Below, one piece after another: positions 55,083 through 64,000 of a stretch of 64,000 nucleotides of DNA. A program made the position numbers and the translations under genes. The stretch's first letter is position 1, and each line of letters opens with the position of its first letter. The notes beneath the pieces are model-generated. The model was not told where the DNA came from. It worked only from the letters and a program-made list of their open reading frames with translations, and ran no database searches. The stretch covers positions 186,001-250,000 of the forward strand of contig NZ_JAIVKM010000006.1 of NCBI RefSeq assembly GCF_020523985.1. The letters run 5' to 3'. Origin of the DNA: Mangrovibacter yixingensis. Lineage in GTDB: Bacteria; Pseudomonadota; Gammaproteobacteria; Enterobacterales; Enterobacteriaceae.

Positions 55083-56063
55083 ATGAAGCCGTCCATTATT
55101 CTCTATAAAACACTGCCCGAAAACCTGGTTGCCCGCCTGAAAGAAAAAGTGGACGTTATCCAGGTGAATAACCTGAGCCCGGAAACTGTTCAGGCCAATG
55201 CGGATGCCTTTGCCAGCGCGGCAGGTTTGTTAGGTGCGGGGGGAAAAGTGGATGCAGCACTGTTAACTGCCATGCCTGCTTTACGCGCTGCTTCAACCGT
55301 TTCCGTGGGTTACGACAACTTTGATGTCGATGCCCTCACTCAGCGCAATGTCCTGCTCATGCACACCCCTACCGAATTGACAGAAACCGTGGCAGACACG
55401 TTGATGACACTGATTCTGGCAACAGCCCGTAGAGCACTGGAAGTGGCTGAGCGGGTAAAAAAAGGTGAATGGACCAGCAGTATTGGGCCAGACTGGTACG
55501 GCGTGGATGTGCACCATAAAACTATCGGTATTATTGGCATGGGTCGCATTGGTATGGCGCTGGCACAACGCGCGCACTTTGGGTTTGGTATGCCGGTGTT
55601 GTATAACGCTCGCCGCCACCACACCGAAGCAGAATCGCGCTTTGGCGCCCGCTACTGTGACCTGGATACACTGCTGAGCGAAGCGGATTTTGTGTGCAGC
55701 ATTCTGCCGCTGACCGATGAAACATACCATGTGCTGAATGCAGAAAAACTGGCGCTGATGAAACCTTCAGCCATTCTGATCAATGCAGGTCGTGGCCCGG
55801 TGATTGATGAACCCGCGCTGATTGATGCCCTGAAAAACGGCAAAATTCACGCTGCCGGATTGGATGTGTTCGAGCAAGAACCGCTGCCCGTTGATTCTCC
55901 ACTTCTGAGTATGCCAAATGTTGTTGCCCTGCCGCATATTGGCTCAGCAACCCATGAAACACGTTACAACATGGCAGCTACGGCGGTGGAAAATCTGCTT
56001 AATGCGCTGGAAGGAAAAGTTGAGAAAAACTGTGTGAATCCGGCTGTTGCCAGGAAAGGTTGA
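55083..56063 (+). CDS. ghrB: Glyoxylate/hydroxypyruvate reductase B
   Basis: An NADPH-dependent 2-hydroxyacid dehydrogenase that reduces glyoxylate, hydroxypyruvate and 2-ketogluconate in the cytosol. The protein has 326 residues (E. coli 324). The nucleotide site is [17 protein letters not shown] (about 147-163). The catalytic Arg-Glu-His lie in [20 protein letters not shown] and [16 protein letters not shown] 7 nt before the ATG supports the start. It is convergent with yiaF across a shared hairpin. Confidence 0.96.
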   Translation: MKPSIILYKTLPENLVARLKEKVDVIQVNNLSPETVQANADAFASAAGLLGAGGKVDAALLTAMPALRAASTVSVGYDNFDVDALTQRNVLLMHTPTELTETVADTLMTLILATARRALEVAERVKKGEWTSSIGPDWYGVDVHHKTIGIIGMGRIGMALAQRAHFGFGMPVLYNARRHHTEAESRFGARYCDLDTLLSEADFVCSILPLTDETYHVLNAEKLALMKPSAILINAGRGPVIDEPALIDALKNGKIHAAGLDVFEQEPLPVDSPLLSMPNVVALPHIGSATHETRYNMAATAVENLLNALEGKVEKNCVNPAVARKG

Positions 56064-56084
56064 AGAAAGCGAAACAGGTAATAA

Positions 56085-56111
56085 CCGCTCTGTGTTTATG
56101 GCACAGAGCGG
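56085..56111. terminator. Bidirectional hairpin between ghrB and yiaF
   Basis: CCGCTCTGTG/CACAGAGCGG with a 7-base loop lies between two convergent stops. The adjacent A/T tracts on both sides are short, so it is a modest terminator in each direction. Confidence 0.65.
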
Positions 56112-56120
56112 AAAATGAGT

Positions 56121-56831
56121 TTACTGCATTGTGTTCATGGCGCTAGCGTAAGCCTGGCTAAATGCCTGGTGTTGTGCGGTAAGCGGCCCAATCAGCGCGT
56201 TGTACTGGTTGGCTTGCTCTGTGGTTGGGAATTGAATACCGTCTGCCACAAAAGTCACTTTATCGCCCTGCTGCTGTACAAAATCCCCTACCTGCACCAG
56301 TTGCTGAGACAATACCTGTGCTGCCGGAATCAGTGGCGTAACCGCATTTGACGGCGCAGTCACCACCTTCTGGTAAGCCTGGTCAAATACCGGCTTCAGG
56401 TCATCCGCCAGTTGCAACCCAGAACGTGCTGAATCAGCCTGCATTTTGGCATTCTGGACCTGCTGGCTTAATACCCCTAGGGAACCGTTAATCTGGCGTA
56501 ACGTATCACGGCTCGTCATATAATCCTGCGGTGAGCGAATCCCATTAATGCTGTCCACCAGGGGCTTAATACCGGAATCCATTGCCTGGTTCATTTGTTG
56601 GGAGAAGCCATACAGAATGGCATAATCAGAAACAAACGAGCCAAACTGTTTTTTCTGATCGGTGGTTAACGTGGGCAAATGCTCACCACTGCGCATCACT
56701 GTATTCTGCAGAAAATCAATGAATGCTTTACGCTGATCAGCTTCTTTGTCAAAACACCCACTCAAACTGACCACCATCAATAACGCCAGAAACGGCGCAA
56801 ACCAGCGAGAGCAGGACTTTCCTGTCGCCAT
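56121..56831 (-). CDS. yiaF: YiaF, DUF3053 lipoprotein
   Basis: 236 residues, the same length as E. coli YiaF and highly similar. A lipoprotein signal with lipobox LSGC (Cys26) precedes CFDKEADQRKAFIDFLQNTV. The mature part is helical and predicted to stay in the periplasm, tethered to a membrane. The role is not well defined; E. coli work links it to the envelope barrier. It is divergent from yiaG across about 300 bp (56832-57127) that should hold both promoters and where I see no other gene. Confidence 0.93.
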   Translation of the reverse strand: MATGKSCSRWFAPFLALLMVVSLSGCFDKEADQRKAFIDFLQNTVMRSGEHLPTLTTDQKKQFGSFVSDYAILYGFSQQMNQAMDSGIKPLVDSINGIRSPQDYMTSRDTLRQINGSLGVLSQQVQNAKMQADSARSGLQLADDLKPVFDQAYQKVVTAPSNAVTPLIPAAQVLSQQLVQVGDFVQQQGDKVTFVADGIQFPTTEQANQYNALIGPLTAQHQAFSQAYASAMNTMQ

Positions 56832-57127
56832 TTTCTACTCCTTACACCCGAAAAACGCGCAAGCGCGACCATAAATTCAACGCACACAAGGATAGTCCAG
56901 TCGGCGCGCACTTAATAGCCTTTCCTTATGAATCTGGCGAATTTCTTCGCAAAACTGGCCCGCCGAAAGCCACAAATCCACGGCGCATTTTTCGTTCAAG
57001 AATTGTTCTGTTGCGCGAAATTTTCCGTCTATTATTAAAAATGCGGCCCCGGAAAATGCACATTGTTTTTGCTCATTCCCTGTGCCACAGGCATGCCATT
57101 TCCGCTGTGAGATTTGAGGAGTTCTCA

Positions 57128-57403
57128 ATGGAATTAAAAGACCCTGGAGCTGAACTACTGACAAGCCTTGAGCAGATTATTTTTAAAGATATGCCGCAGG
57201 CCAACCTGACAACCCCGAATAGCATTTTTTCTGAGTATGAACAATTACGTCAGGGGACAGGCCTGAAACTTGATGACTTTGCCACTGCAATGGGCGTGAC
57301 TCTTGCCCATGTGCAGGAGTGGGAAGAGCGGCGGGCACAACCTTCCGCAACAGAGTTAAAATTAATGCGCCTGATTCAGGCAAAAAACCCTTTGCTTCAA
57401 TAA
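57128..57403 (+). CDS. yiaG: YiaG, small HTH regulator
   Basis: 91 residues (E. coli 96) with a Cro/C1-type helix-turn-helix: EYEQLRQGTGLKLDDFATAMGVTLAHVQEWEERRAQPS at about 37-74. MqsA- and HigA-like antitoxin C-terminal domains have the same fold, but no toxin gene is next to it. The ATG at 57128 has GAGGAG 7 nt upstream. The open frame extends 39 codons further up, without family support. An intrinsic terminator follows. Target unknown. Confidence 0.92.
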   Translation: MELKDPGAELLTSLEQIIFKDMPQANLTTPNSIFSEYEQLRQGTGLKLDDFATAMGVTLAHVQEWEERRAQPSATELKLMRLIQAKNPLLQ

Positions 57404-57447
57404 ATCCGCACTTTTTTATCTTTCCTTGTAACCCCTGATACAGTGAC

Positions 57448-57485
57448 AAAAAAACCCGCCATTTGAGGCGGGTTTTGATTTTTAG
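57448..57485. terminator. Bidirectional terminator between yiaG and glyS
   Basis: AAAACCCGCC, a 6-base loop, GGCGGGTTTT, with A-tract on the left and TTTTGATTTTT on the right. A good intrinsic terminator for yiaG (+) and glyQS (-). Confidence 0.92.
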
Positions 57486-57497
57486 CAGAGCAGAACC

Positions 57498-59567
57498 TTA
57501 CTGCAATAAGGAAATATCAGCAACCTGCAGGAAAAGCTCGCGCAATTTCTCTAACAGTGTCAAACGGTTAACCCGAAGCGCTGGGTCTTCATCCATAACC
57601 ATTACCTTGTCAAAGAAAGCGTCAACGGTATCGCGCAGTTCAGCCAGTTCCACCAGGGCATCCTGGTAACGACCTTCTGCGAAATACGGTTCCAGCTTGT
57701 CGCGCAATACAGTGACCTGCATCGCCAGGCGAATTTCTTCGTCTTCTTTCAACACCGACGCATTCACTCGTTCATTCAGCGTCTCGTTGGATTTTGCCAG
57801 AATATTAGACACACGCTTGTTGGCCGCGGCCAGGCTTTGTGCTGCGTCCAACGTACGGAAGTGAGAAACTGCTTTCATGCGGGCATCGAAATCAGCGGGG
57901 CGTGTCGGGCGGCGCGCCAGAACAGCCTGAATGGTATCAACCGCATGGCCTTCTTCCTGGTACCAGGTACGGAAACGGCCCAGCATAAAGTCGATAACTT
58001 CATCCACCACTTTCGCGTTAGTCAGCTTATCGCCATACAACCGCACTGCTTCCTCTGCCAGGGTTTGCAGGTCAAGAGGCAAGTTTTTCTCAACGATAAT
58101 ACGCAGTACGCCCAGTGCAGCACGGCGCAGAGCAAATGGGTCTTTATCACCTTTCGGGTGCTGACCAATACCGAAGATACCGGCCAGGGTGTCCATTTTG
58201 TCGGCGATAGCCACCGCACAGGCAACCAGGCTTGAAGGCAGGTCATCACCAGCAAAACGCGGCATGTACTGCTCGTTCAGAGCAACGGCCACGTCTTCTG
58301 CTTCACCGTCATGGCGTGCATAGTGCATCCCCATAACGCCTTGCGTGTCGGTGAATTCGAACACCATGTTGGTCATCAGGTCACATTTGGACAGCAAGCC
58401 CGCACGAGTAGCGTGGGTAACATCGGCACCAATTTGGCGGGCAATCCAGCCAGATAGCGCTTCAATGCGGTCTGTTTTGTCACGCAATGTACCCAGTTGT
58501 TTCTGGAACAATACGGTTTCAAGGCGCGGCAGGTTATCTTCAAGGCGTTTTTTGCGGTCAGTATTGAAGAAGAACTCCGCATCTGCCAGGCGAGGGCGAA
58601 CCACCTTCTCGTTACCGGCGATAATTTGCTGCGGGTCTTTGGATTCAATGTTTGCCACGAAAATGAAATTGGGCAACAGTTTCCCGTCGTTGTCATACAC
58701 CGGGAAATACTTCTGGTCGCCTTTCATGGTGTAAACCAGCGCTTCAGCGGGTACCGCCAGGAATTTTTCTTCAAACTTCGCGGTCAGCACTACCGGCCAT
58801 TCCACCAGAGAAGCCACTTCTTCCAGCAAGCTTTCGCTCAAATCGGCATTACCACCAATTTGGCTGGCTGCAGCCTGAGCATCTTGCTTAATTCTGGCTT
58901 TACGCATCTCGTAATCCGCCATGACTTTGCCACGTTCCAGCAAAATTTGCGGATACTGGTCGGCATTATCAATGGTGAATTCCGGCTCGCCCATAAAGCG
59001 GTGACCACGAATCACACGGCCAGAGTCGATACCCAAAATGGTGGCTGGCACCACGGTATCGCCCAACAGCAGCGTAAGAGTATGTACCGGGCGCACAAAC
59101 TGCACGTCAGAAGCACCCCAACGCATCAGTTTAGGAATCGGCAGTTTAGACAGTGAATTGCTGACCATAGCGGGCAACAGCTTCTCGGCAGTTTCGCCTT
59201 GCACGTGAGCACGGTATAACAACCACTCACCTTTATCAGTCACCAGGCGCTCAGCCTGATCCACTGTAATGCCGCAACCCCGAGCCCAGCCTTCAGCGGC
59301 TTTACTTGGTTTACCTTCGGCATCAAAAGCCTGAGCAATCGCCGGGCCACGCTTTTCCAGCTCGCGATCAGGTTGCGTTGCAGCAAGTGCAGATACTTTC
59401 AGCGCCAGACGACGCGGTGCAGCAAACCACTGAACTTCGCCATGGGCTAAATTAGCCGCATCCAGTTCAGCGGTAAAATTCGCAGCAAAAGACTCGGCCA
59501 GGCTGCGCAATGCTTTTGGTGGCAGCTCTTCAGTGCCAAGTTCCACCAGAAAGGTTTTTTCAGACAT
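57498..59567 (-). CDS. glyS: Glycyl-tRNA synthetase beta subunit
   Basis: Beta chain of the tetrameric alpha2-beta2 glycyl-tRNA synthetase; it binds tRNA-Gly and stabilises the enzyme. The protein has 689 residues, as in E. coli. The N-terminus is [15 protein letters not shown]; the B3/B4-like region, HD-like domain and a C-terminal anticodon-binding domain with [17 protein letters not shown] (about 660-676) are visible. It follows glyQ by 9 bp and ends at the bidirectional terminator. Confidence 0.97.
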   Translation of the reverse strand: MSEKTFLVELGTEELPPKALRSLAESFAANFTAELDAANLAHGEVQWFAAPRRLALKVSALAATQPDRELEKRGPAIAQAFDAEGKPSKAAEGWARGCGITVDQAERLVTDKGEWLLYRAHVQGETAEKLLPAMVSNSLSKLPIPKLMRWGASDVQFVRPVHTLTLLLGDTVVPATILGIDSGRVIRGHRFMGEPEFTIDNADQYPQILLERGKVMADYEMRKARIKQDAQAAASQIGGNADLSESLLEEVASLVEWPVVLTAKFEEKFLAVPAEALVYTMKGDQKYFPVYDNDGKLLPNFIFVANIESKDPQQIIAGNEKVVRPRLADAEFFFNTDRKKRLEDNLPRLETVLFQKQLGTLRDKTDRIEALSGWIARQIGADVTHATRAGLLSKCDLMTNMVFEFTDTQGVMGMHYARHDGEAEDVAVALNEQYMPRFAGDDLPSSLVACAVAIADKMDTLAGIFGIGQHPKGDKDPFALRRAALGVLRIIVEKNLPLDLQTLAEEAVRLYGDKLTNAKVVDEVIDFMLGRFRTWYQEEGHAVDTIQAVLARRPTRPADFDARMKAVSHFRTLDAAQSLAAANKRVSNILAKSNETLNERVNASVLKEDEEIRLAMQVTVLRDKLEPYFAEGRYQDALVELAELRDTVDAFFDKVMVMDEDPALRVNRLTLLEKLRELFLQVADISLLQ

Positions 59568-59576
59568 GGCAGCCTC

Positions 59577-60488
59577 TTACTTGTCCTTGTTACACATAGG
59601 GAAACCCAGCGCTTCACGGGAAGCGTAGTAGGCTTCAGCCACAGCTTTAGTCAGGGTACGGATGCGCAGAATATAGCGCTGACGCTCAGTTACCGAGATT
59701 GCCTTACGGGCATCCAGCAAGTTAAAGCTGTGAGCCGCTTTAAGAATACGTTCATAGGCCGGTAATGGCAGCGGTTTTTCCAGTGCCAGCAGTTGCTGGG
59801 CTTCTTTTTCATACTGTTCAAAACAGGTGAACAGGAAATCCACATCAGCGTATTCAAAGTTGTAGGTAGATTGCTCTACTTCGTTCTGATGGAATACATC
59901 GCCGTAAGTGGTTTTCCCCAGTGGGCCATCGCTCCACACCAGGTCATATACGCTGTCAACGCCCTGGATATACATCGCCAGGCGTTCCAGGCCGTAAGTG
60001 ATTTCGCCAGTAACCGGTTTACACTCAAGGCCGCCAACTTGTTGGAAGTAAGTGAACTGAGTCACTTCCATCCCATTGAGCCAAACTTCCCAGCCCAGCC
60101 CCCAGGCACCCAGTGTCGGGTTTTCCCAGTTGTCTTCAACAAAGCGGATATCGTGAATAGTGGGATCCATACCCAGCTCTTTCAGCGAGCCAAGGTAGAG
60201 TTCCTGAATGTTGTCCGGTGAAGGTTTGATTATCACCTGGAACTGATAATAGTGCTGTAAGCGGTTCGGGTTTTCGCCATAACGCCCATCAGTAGGGCGA
60301 CGAGAAGGCTGTACGTAAGCGGCGGCAATGGGCTCTGGCCCCAGTGCACGCAGGCAAGTCATTGGGTGAGAAGTGCCTGCACCAACTTCCATGTCCAACG
60401 GTTGAACAATGGTACAGCCCTGGCGAGCCCAGTAATCCTGTAATGTAAGGATGAGGCCCTGAAAGGTCCTGGTATCAAACTTTTGCAT
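59577..60488 (-). CDS. glyQ: Glycyl-tRNA synthetase alpha subunit
   Basis: Catalytic class II chain that activates glycine; 303 residues, as in E. coli. Signature parts: [21 protein letters not shown] (about 25-45), [26 protein letters not shown] (class II motif 2 region) and [30 protein letters not shown] (motif 3). First gene of glyQS. A TATACT -10-like element stands about 45 bp upstream, without an obvious -35. Confidence 0.97.
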   Translation of the reverse strand: MQKFDTRTFQGLILTLQDYWARQGCTIVQPLDMEVGAGTSHPMTCLRALGPEPIAAAYVQPSRRPTDGRYGENPNRLQHYYQFQVIIKPSPDNIQELYLGSLKELGMDPTIHDIRFVEDNWENPTLGAWGLGWEVWLNGMEVTQFTYFQQVGGLECKPVTGEITYGLERLAMYIQGVDSVYDLVWSDGPLGKTTYGDVFHQNEVEQSTYNFEYADVDFLFTCFEQYEKEAQQLLALEKPLPLPAYERILKAAHSFNLLDARKAISVTERQRYILRIRTLTKAVAEAYYASREALGFPMCNKDK

Positions 60489-60647
60489 GTTGATTTCGCA
60501 CGCGATACGAGTGGGTTTATAAAGAAGCGGTCAGTATACCCGTTGGGCGCAAGATATACAGCCCAAATCCTCCGACAAAACCTTACACACCGTTTGAGCC
60601 GTGCAAATAACACCATTTATGCGCATTTTTCCTGCTTAACTGCGCAA

Positions 60648-60965
60648 TCAACGCATAGATAACGACATAAACTTTCCGGTATCGTCAAAGGTGCAGGTAA
60701 AACGCTCACGACGTTGGGTAGCGCCACGAATTTCATAGCTGCGCTGAAAGGCTTCCGGGGCATCGAACGTAACAGTACCCACCCGAGTGTTATAGCGCCA
60801 GGCTACCTGGTCACGGCACTGTGACGTCATGTCTTCTACAGAAGCTGGCGTAGAGTGGCGAGCTGATGTGTGGTGGGGGCGAGAGGCGTTCTGGCATCCT
60901 GCTAACAACAGGCAAGCAGGCAGCAGCAAACCTGCCACATGCCAGCGAAAAGGAACAATCATCAT
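60648..60965 (-). CDS. ysaB: YsaB-like small lipoprotein
   Basis: 105 residues (E. coli YsaB 99). Lipobox LAGC gives a mature lipoprotein starting CQNASRPH. The second half matches YsaB: CRDQVAWRYNT, then SYEIRGATQRRERFTCTFD and the end FMSLSMR. I start at the first ATG of an ATGATG pair (60965); the frame extends 16 codons upstream. The Shine-Dalgarno is weak. Function unknown. The same place next to glyQ supports orthology. Confidence 0.85.
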   Translation of the reverse strand: MMIVPFRWHVAGLLLPACLLLAGCQNASRPHHTSARHSTPASVEDMTSQCRDQVAWRYNTRVGTVTFDAPEAFQRSYEIRGATQRRERFTCTFDDTGKFMSLSMR

Positions 60966-61213
60966 AAATTCTGTATCAAATGTTTTTGCGTGTGACGCGC
61001 CGCATACCACCATGCAAATACCGGAACGTTAGGTACAGTTAGCCGCGGGCTGGGTTTTCTACCCAGTCACATCAATATGTTAGTAATAACTTATCAGTTT
61101 GCAGGGCGATGTTGGCTGATGCAAGACTTGCACCAGAAACTCGGTTTTTTCCTGGAGGCAAAGCCCACCTCAACCAACACACTGGCTCTACATGCATAGA
61201 AACTGAGGACCGG

Positions 61214-62209
61214 ATGAATCAAAAAGTCGCCTGGATTGACAACTTGCGCGGTATTGCCTGCCTGATGGTTATTGTTATTCACACCACAACCTGGTATCTC
61301 ACCAATGTAGATAAAGTCAGCATGATGACCTGGGATGTCGCGAATGTTCTGAACTCTGCATCAAGGGTATGTGTGCCGTTATTTTTTATGATTTCGGGTT
61401 ACCTGTTCTTTGGTGAACGCAGCGCCCAACCAAGGCATATTGCCCGCCTGTTTTTGTGCCTGGTGTTTTACAGCGCCATTGCGCTTCTTTATATGAGCAC
61501 ACTCACGCGCATTAACGCCTGGCAGGCATGGCTGCATATTCTACAAAAGCCCGTGTTCTATCACTTATGGTTTTTCTACGCGCTGTTCGTGATTTACCTG
61601 ATGTCTCCATTAATCAACGCCCGGCAAGTCAGTGCACCAGTGCTGATTCTGCTGGTTGCCGTGCTAGGTGTTATTGCCAACCCGAATATGCTGTCCGTTT
61701 ATGGCTGGCATACCCGCCTGTTGCCTGTCGACCTCTATATTCAGGGAGATGTGTTCTACTACATTTTGTACGGTGTGCTGGGTTATTCGCTCGGGCAGGT
61801 ACAAACTGAACGGGGTTGGGTTACCTTGCTGGCACTGGCAGGTTTTATCGCCTGCGTCGTCGGGATTATTAAAGGGACACAACATGCCTTACATACTCAT
61901 GGCGATTTCGCAGACACCTGGTATCGTTATGCCAGCCCGCTGGTGCTGCTTGCCGCAATTAGCCTGTTTATTCTGGTAAAAAATACCCTGAGCAGCGGCC
62001 CGGTGCCTGGCCTTGCTACCATTGCACGCTATTCACTGGGTATTTATGGTTTCCACGCCTTTTTCATCCATTTTCTGCGCACACGGGATATCGAAATAAC
62101 CCGTTATCCACTGCTGGACATGCTGTGGATATTCAGTGCGACACTGGCTGGCAGCCTGGTTCTGGCAACCGTTACTCAGTGGGTGGACCGTAAGCGGTGG
62201 GTGAGTTAG
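61214..62209 (+). CDS. yiaH: YiaH, acyltransferase-3 family membrane protein
   Basis: 331 residues, the same as E. coli YiaH, with about ten transmembrane helices. The acyltransferase-3 motif WIDNLRGIACLMVIVIHTTTW (about 6-26) has the conserved Arg and catalytic His. VPLFFMISGYLFFGERSAQ (about 56-74) follows. Such proteins O-acetylate surface sugars; the YiaH substrate is not known (it resembles WecH). The ATG at 61214 has GAGG upstream; the frame extends 35 codons further without family match. The 3' end overlaps the convergent regulator gene by 38 bp. Confidence 0.94.
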   Translation: MNQKVAWIDNLRGIACLMVIVIHTTTWYLTNVDKVSMMTWDVANVLNSASRVCVPLFFMISGYLFFGERSAQPRHIARLFLCLVFYSAIALLYMSTLTRINAWQAWLHILQKPVFYHLWFFYALFVIYLMSPLINARQVSAPVLILLVAVLGVIANPNMLSVYGWHTRLLPVDLYIQGDVFYYILYGVLGYSLGQVQTERGWVTLLALAGFIACVVGIIKGTQHALHTHGDFADTWYRYASPLVLLAAISLFILVKNTLSSGPVPGLATIARYSLGIYGFHAFFIHFLRTRDIEITRYPLLDMLWIFSATLAGSLVLATVTQWVDRKRWVS

Positions 62210-63125
62210 CCGGTACACGGAGTAATGCCCGCTGCCATTGGCGGCGGGACGAAAAACCCGCCTTAAGCGCCACCTGCTCACCATGCAACCCCTGGCGCAG
62301 GTATTGATCTGCCAACGCCAGGCGTAATTGTTCAATATAATCCCGCACGGTAACGCCAAGGTGTTCATGAAATAAACGCGCAAGATGGCGGGCGCTGACA
62401 TGAACCTGTTCCGCAAGAATGGAAACCGACCAGGCTTGTTGAGGGGCTGAAGACAATAAATCTTGTGCCAGGTGCAGTGCCGGGTGAAGGTGGTTGCGGT
62501 AACGCAACCAGGGCGAAAGTTGTGGGTCATCTCCGGCGCGCCGGAACCACACCACCATTTCACGGGCGACTTCCAACGCCTGATGCGGGCCACACAGGTG
62601 GCTGATTAAATGCAGGCTTACATCAATACCCGAGGTAATTCCGGCACTGGTCCAGACACCCCGGTCAACAACAAAAATCCGGTTAGTTTTAACCTGTGCA
62701 TCCGGTGCCGCCTGCTTCAGGCGCGCAATAACATCATGGTGAGTGGTGCACTGGCGCTGGTGCAATAACCCGGCTCTGGCTGCCATTAATGCCCCGGAAC
62801 AAATACATAACAGCGCTAATTGCTGGTGATGAATAGCCGGTTGCTGGCGAGTCAGCCAACGGCGCACTTGTTCAGCCTCTGGGGTAGAAAAATTGCGGGA
62901 CGAATCTGCCACACCGGGTATCACCAGTAAGCTGCCAGGCGGCAGGGTATCTGGCAATGGCGCAATACCGCCCAGTGTCAGCCCAATGGAACTGACTACT
63001 TCAGGTTGCGGCCCGATATAGTGCAAACGGAACGCTTCCCCCGCCAGCCCAAAGGTTTCAGCCGGGCCAGTTAAATCCAAAGCCAGCACCCCAGGTAGCA
63101 CCACAAACCAGACATCCACTGCCAT
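62172..63125 (-). CDS. AraC-family regulator with DJ-1/PfpI (GATase1) domain
   Basis: 317 residues. The N-terminal DJ-1/PfpI-like domain (about 1-190, AVDVWFVVLPGVLALDLTGPAE) contains the elbow cysteine in LLCICSGALMAARAGLL; such domains bind small ligands and are usually inactive. The C-terminal AraC double HTH (about 215-312) has SVSILAEQVHVSARHLARLFHEHLGV and the second helix pair GFSSRRQWQRAL. It is encoded 8 bp after the isochorismatase-like gene, so it probably controls it in response to that enzyme's substrate or product. GAGG is 7 nt before the ATG at 63125. It replaces E. coli yiaAB in this position. Confidence 0.88.
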   Translation of the reverse strand: MAVDVWFVVLPGVLALDLTGPAETFGLAGEAFRLHYIGPQPEVVSSIGLTLGGIAPLPDTLPPGSLLVIPGVADSSRNFSTPEAEQVRRWLTRQQPAIHHQQLALLCICSGALMAARAGLLHQRQCTTHHDVIARLKQAAPDAQVKTNRIFVVDRGVWTSAGITSGIDVSLHLISHLCGPHQALEVAREMVVWFRRAGDDPQLSPWLRYRNHLHPALHLAQDLLSSAPQQAWSVSILAEQVHVSARHLARLFHEHLGVTVRDYIEQLRLALADQYLRQGLHGEQVALKAGFSSRRQWQRALLRVPANSPTAYGPPTE

Positions 63126-63133
63126 AGTTACCC

Positions 63134-63685
63134 TCACTCTTGCCTGGTTAAACCCGCCAGGCACTGTTCAACGGTGCTGATGGTGGCAAACCGGCCGGTT
63201 AACACCGTTTCAGTTCGGTGGTGTAACACATCGCTGCTCAGCGTAACCCCTTGCCACGTCATAGCAAATGTCAGAGTAGCTTCACTGACAAATGTCACCT
63301 GGTACCCAAGGTCAGATGCTACTCGGGCCGTGGTTTCACAGCACTGTTCAGTTCGCATACCACAGATAATCACATGGCCAATATTCTGGCGACGCAGCCA
63401 GTTATCCAGCCCGGTATCAGTAAATGCATTATGCACATGTTTATGAAAAGTTGCGGCGGGTTTATGGGTTAGAAACGGCATCGGTGTGACAAAACCGGAC
63501 TTAATTGAGAATGGCCCGCTTTCATCGACATGGAAAATATCTACCACCGGAATTTGGCGTTCAGTACAACCCGAAATCAGCATATTCATGTTCCGGGAAA
63601 AATCAGCAAAATGGCTGTCCTCCCAGAAATCACGCTGGAAAAAGGAACATTGGGTATCGATATTCAGTAATGCGCTGCGTGTCAT
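63134..63685 (-). CDS. Isochorismatase-family cysteine hydrolase
   Basis: 183 residues from the ATG at 63685 (MTRSALLNIDTQCSF); GAGG lies 9 nt upstream. ATGs at 63691 and 63700 and an open frame to 63808 are alternatives. The family triad is visible: Asp in LNIDTQ, Lys in FHKHVHNAF and Cys in GMRTEQCCETTAR, with the usual following T. Relatives hydrolyse small amides or isochorismate; the substrate is unknown. It is the first gene of a two-gene operon with the AraC-type regulator. Confidence 0.85.
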   Translation of the reverse strand: MTRSALLNIDTQCSFFQRDFWEDSHFADFSRNMNMLISGCTERQIPVVDIFHVDESGPFSIKSGFVTPMPFLTHKPAATFHKHVHNAFTDTGLDNWLRRQNIGHVIICGMRTEQCCETTARVASDLGYQVTFVSEATLTFAMTWQGVTLSSDVLHHRTETVLTGRFATISTVEQCLAGLTRQE

Positions 63686-63808
63686 GGTCATTCGCCTCAT
63701 TTGGAAACCTGACGCTATTCTGGCAAGAAAAAATTGCCCGGCGAATACCAAAAACGGACAGAACAGGGGTACGAGCGGACAAACGGGAAACAGGAGCAGA
63801 GCCAGCAT

Positions 63809-63850
63809 AAAAAAACGGCGGCACAGGGCTGAATTCGCCCGGCACCGCCG
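63809..63850 (-). terminator. Intrinsic terminator of xylB
   Basis: Minus strand: CGGCGGTGC...GCCCTGTGCCGCCG closing over a short loop, followed by seven T residues. It begins about 25 bp after the xylB stop. Confidence 0.88.
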
Positions 63851-63874
63851 GTTATGCTCAGAAGGCTTGCAGAG

Positions 63875-64000
63875 TCACACCATCAGTGGCGCAAGCTGCT
63901 GGTAAATCTGGCGGAAGGTTTCCCTGCGCGCCGCATACTGCTGGTTACGCGGTACATCCGGGTGGTGGCGCTGCTCCAGGGGTAACTGCGGCAATAATGC
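63875..64000 (-). CDS. xylB: Xylulokinase, C-terminal end
   Basis: Only the last 41 codons are in the window. They read ALLPQLPLEQRHHPDVPRNQ and then QYAARRETFRQIYQQLAPLM plus a final V, matching the C-terminus of E. coli XylB (ends RETFRRIYQQLLPLMA). The enzyme phosphorylates D-xylulose in xylose use. The right edge of the window cuts the gene. Confidence 0.92.
   Translation of the reverse strand, partial: ALLPQLPLEQRHHPDVPRNQQYAARRETFRQIYQQLAPLMV

Overview
This window looks like chromosomal DNA of a member of the Enterobacteriaceae. The gene order pdeH-kdgK-yhjJ-dctA-pdeK-bcs-dpp-proK-eptB-yhjX-(yhjY)-tag-yiaC-bisC-yiaD-ghrB-yiaF-yiaG-glyS-glyQ-ysaB-yiaH-...-xylB is that of Escherichia coli and its relatives, and almost every backbone protein is recognisably a full-length orthologue. 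The genus cannot be fixed from the sequence alone. The extra genes (second cellulose operon, eat-eutBC) suggest an environmental or plant-associated enteric.

Layout. 1-6770: c-di-GMP phosphodiesterase pdeH (cut by the left edge, with a perfect FliA-type promoter), kdgK, the M16-like yhjJ, dctA and the membrane GGDEF/EAL protein pdeK. 6771-7796: no gene; 37-bp tandem repeats, a dispersed structured repeat and two tandem ERIC-like units. 7797-21883: E. coli-type cellulose locus, bcsRQABZC leftward and bcsEFG rightward. 21884-22755: a second copy and a partial third copy of the dispersed repeat, a GC-rich block and hairpins. 22756-34168: a second, different cellulose operon, bcsO-bcsQ-bcsA-bcsB-bcsC-bcsD-bcsZ, read leftward. 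34915-40775: dppABCDF dipeptide transporter. 41395-41471: tRNA-Pro(CGG), proK. Then eptB and yhjX (with YpdB-type direct repeats upstream), an eat-eutB-eutC ethanolamine module without microcompartment genes, a yhjY-position outer membrane protein, tag, yiaC, bisC and yiaD. 53811-54895: a small AT-rich island with three unrecognised small ORFs, one carrying an in-frame 9-bp repeat. Then ghrB, yiaF, yiaG, glyQS, ysaB and yiaH. Finally an isochorismatase-like hydrolase plus GATase1/AraC regulator pair stands where E. coli has yiaAB, and the end of xylB is at the right edge.

How the genes work together. The left half is a c-di-GMP/cellulose region. Two phosphodiesterases (one under a flagellar sigma factor promoter) are positioned to lower c-di-GMP. 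Two BcsA synthases with PilZ domains and the c-di-GMP receptor BcsE respond to it. The first locus has the phosphoethanolamine modification genes (bcsEFG). The second has bcsD and bcsO, typical of systems that make ordered cellulose ribbons. The right half is mostly nutrient uptake (C4-dicarboxylates, dipeptides, pyruvate, ethanolamine), envelope modification, DNA repair and glycyl-tRNA charging.

Most unusual points: the first cellulose locus lies between direct copies of a highly structured ~350-bp repeat; two cellulose operons of different architecture sit side by side; a short-form EutC lacks the N-terminal region that targets the enzyme to microcompartments; and the AT-rich island after yiaD has no recognised function.
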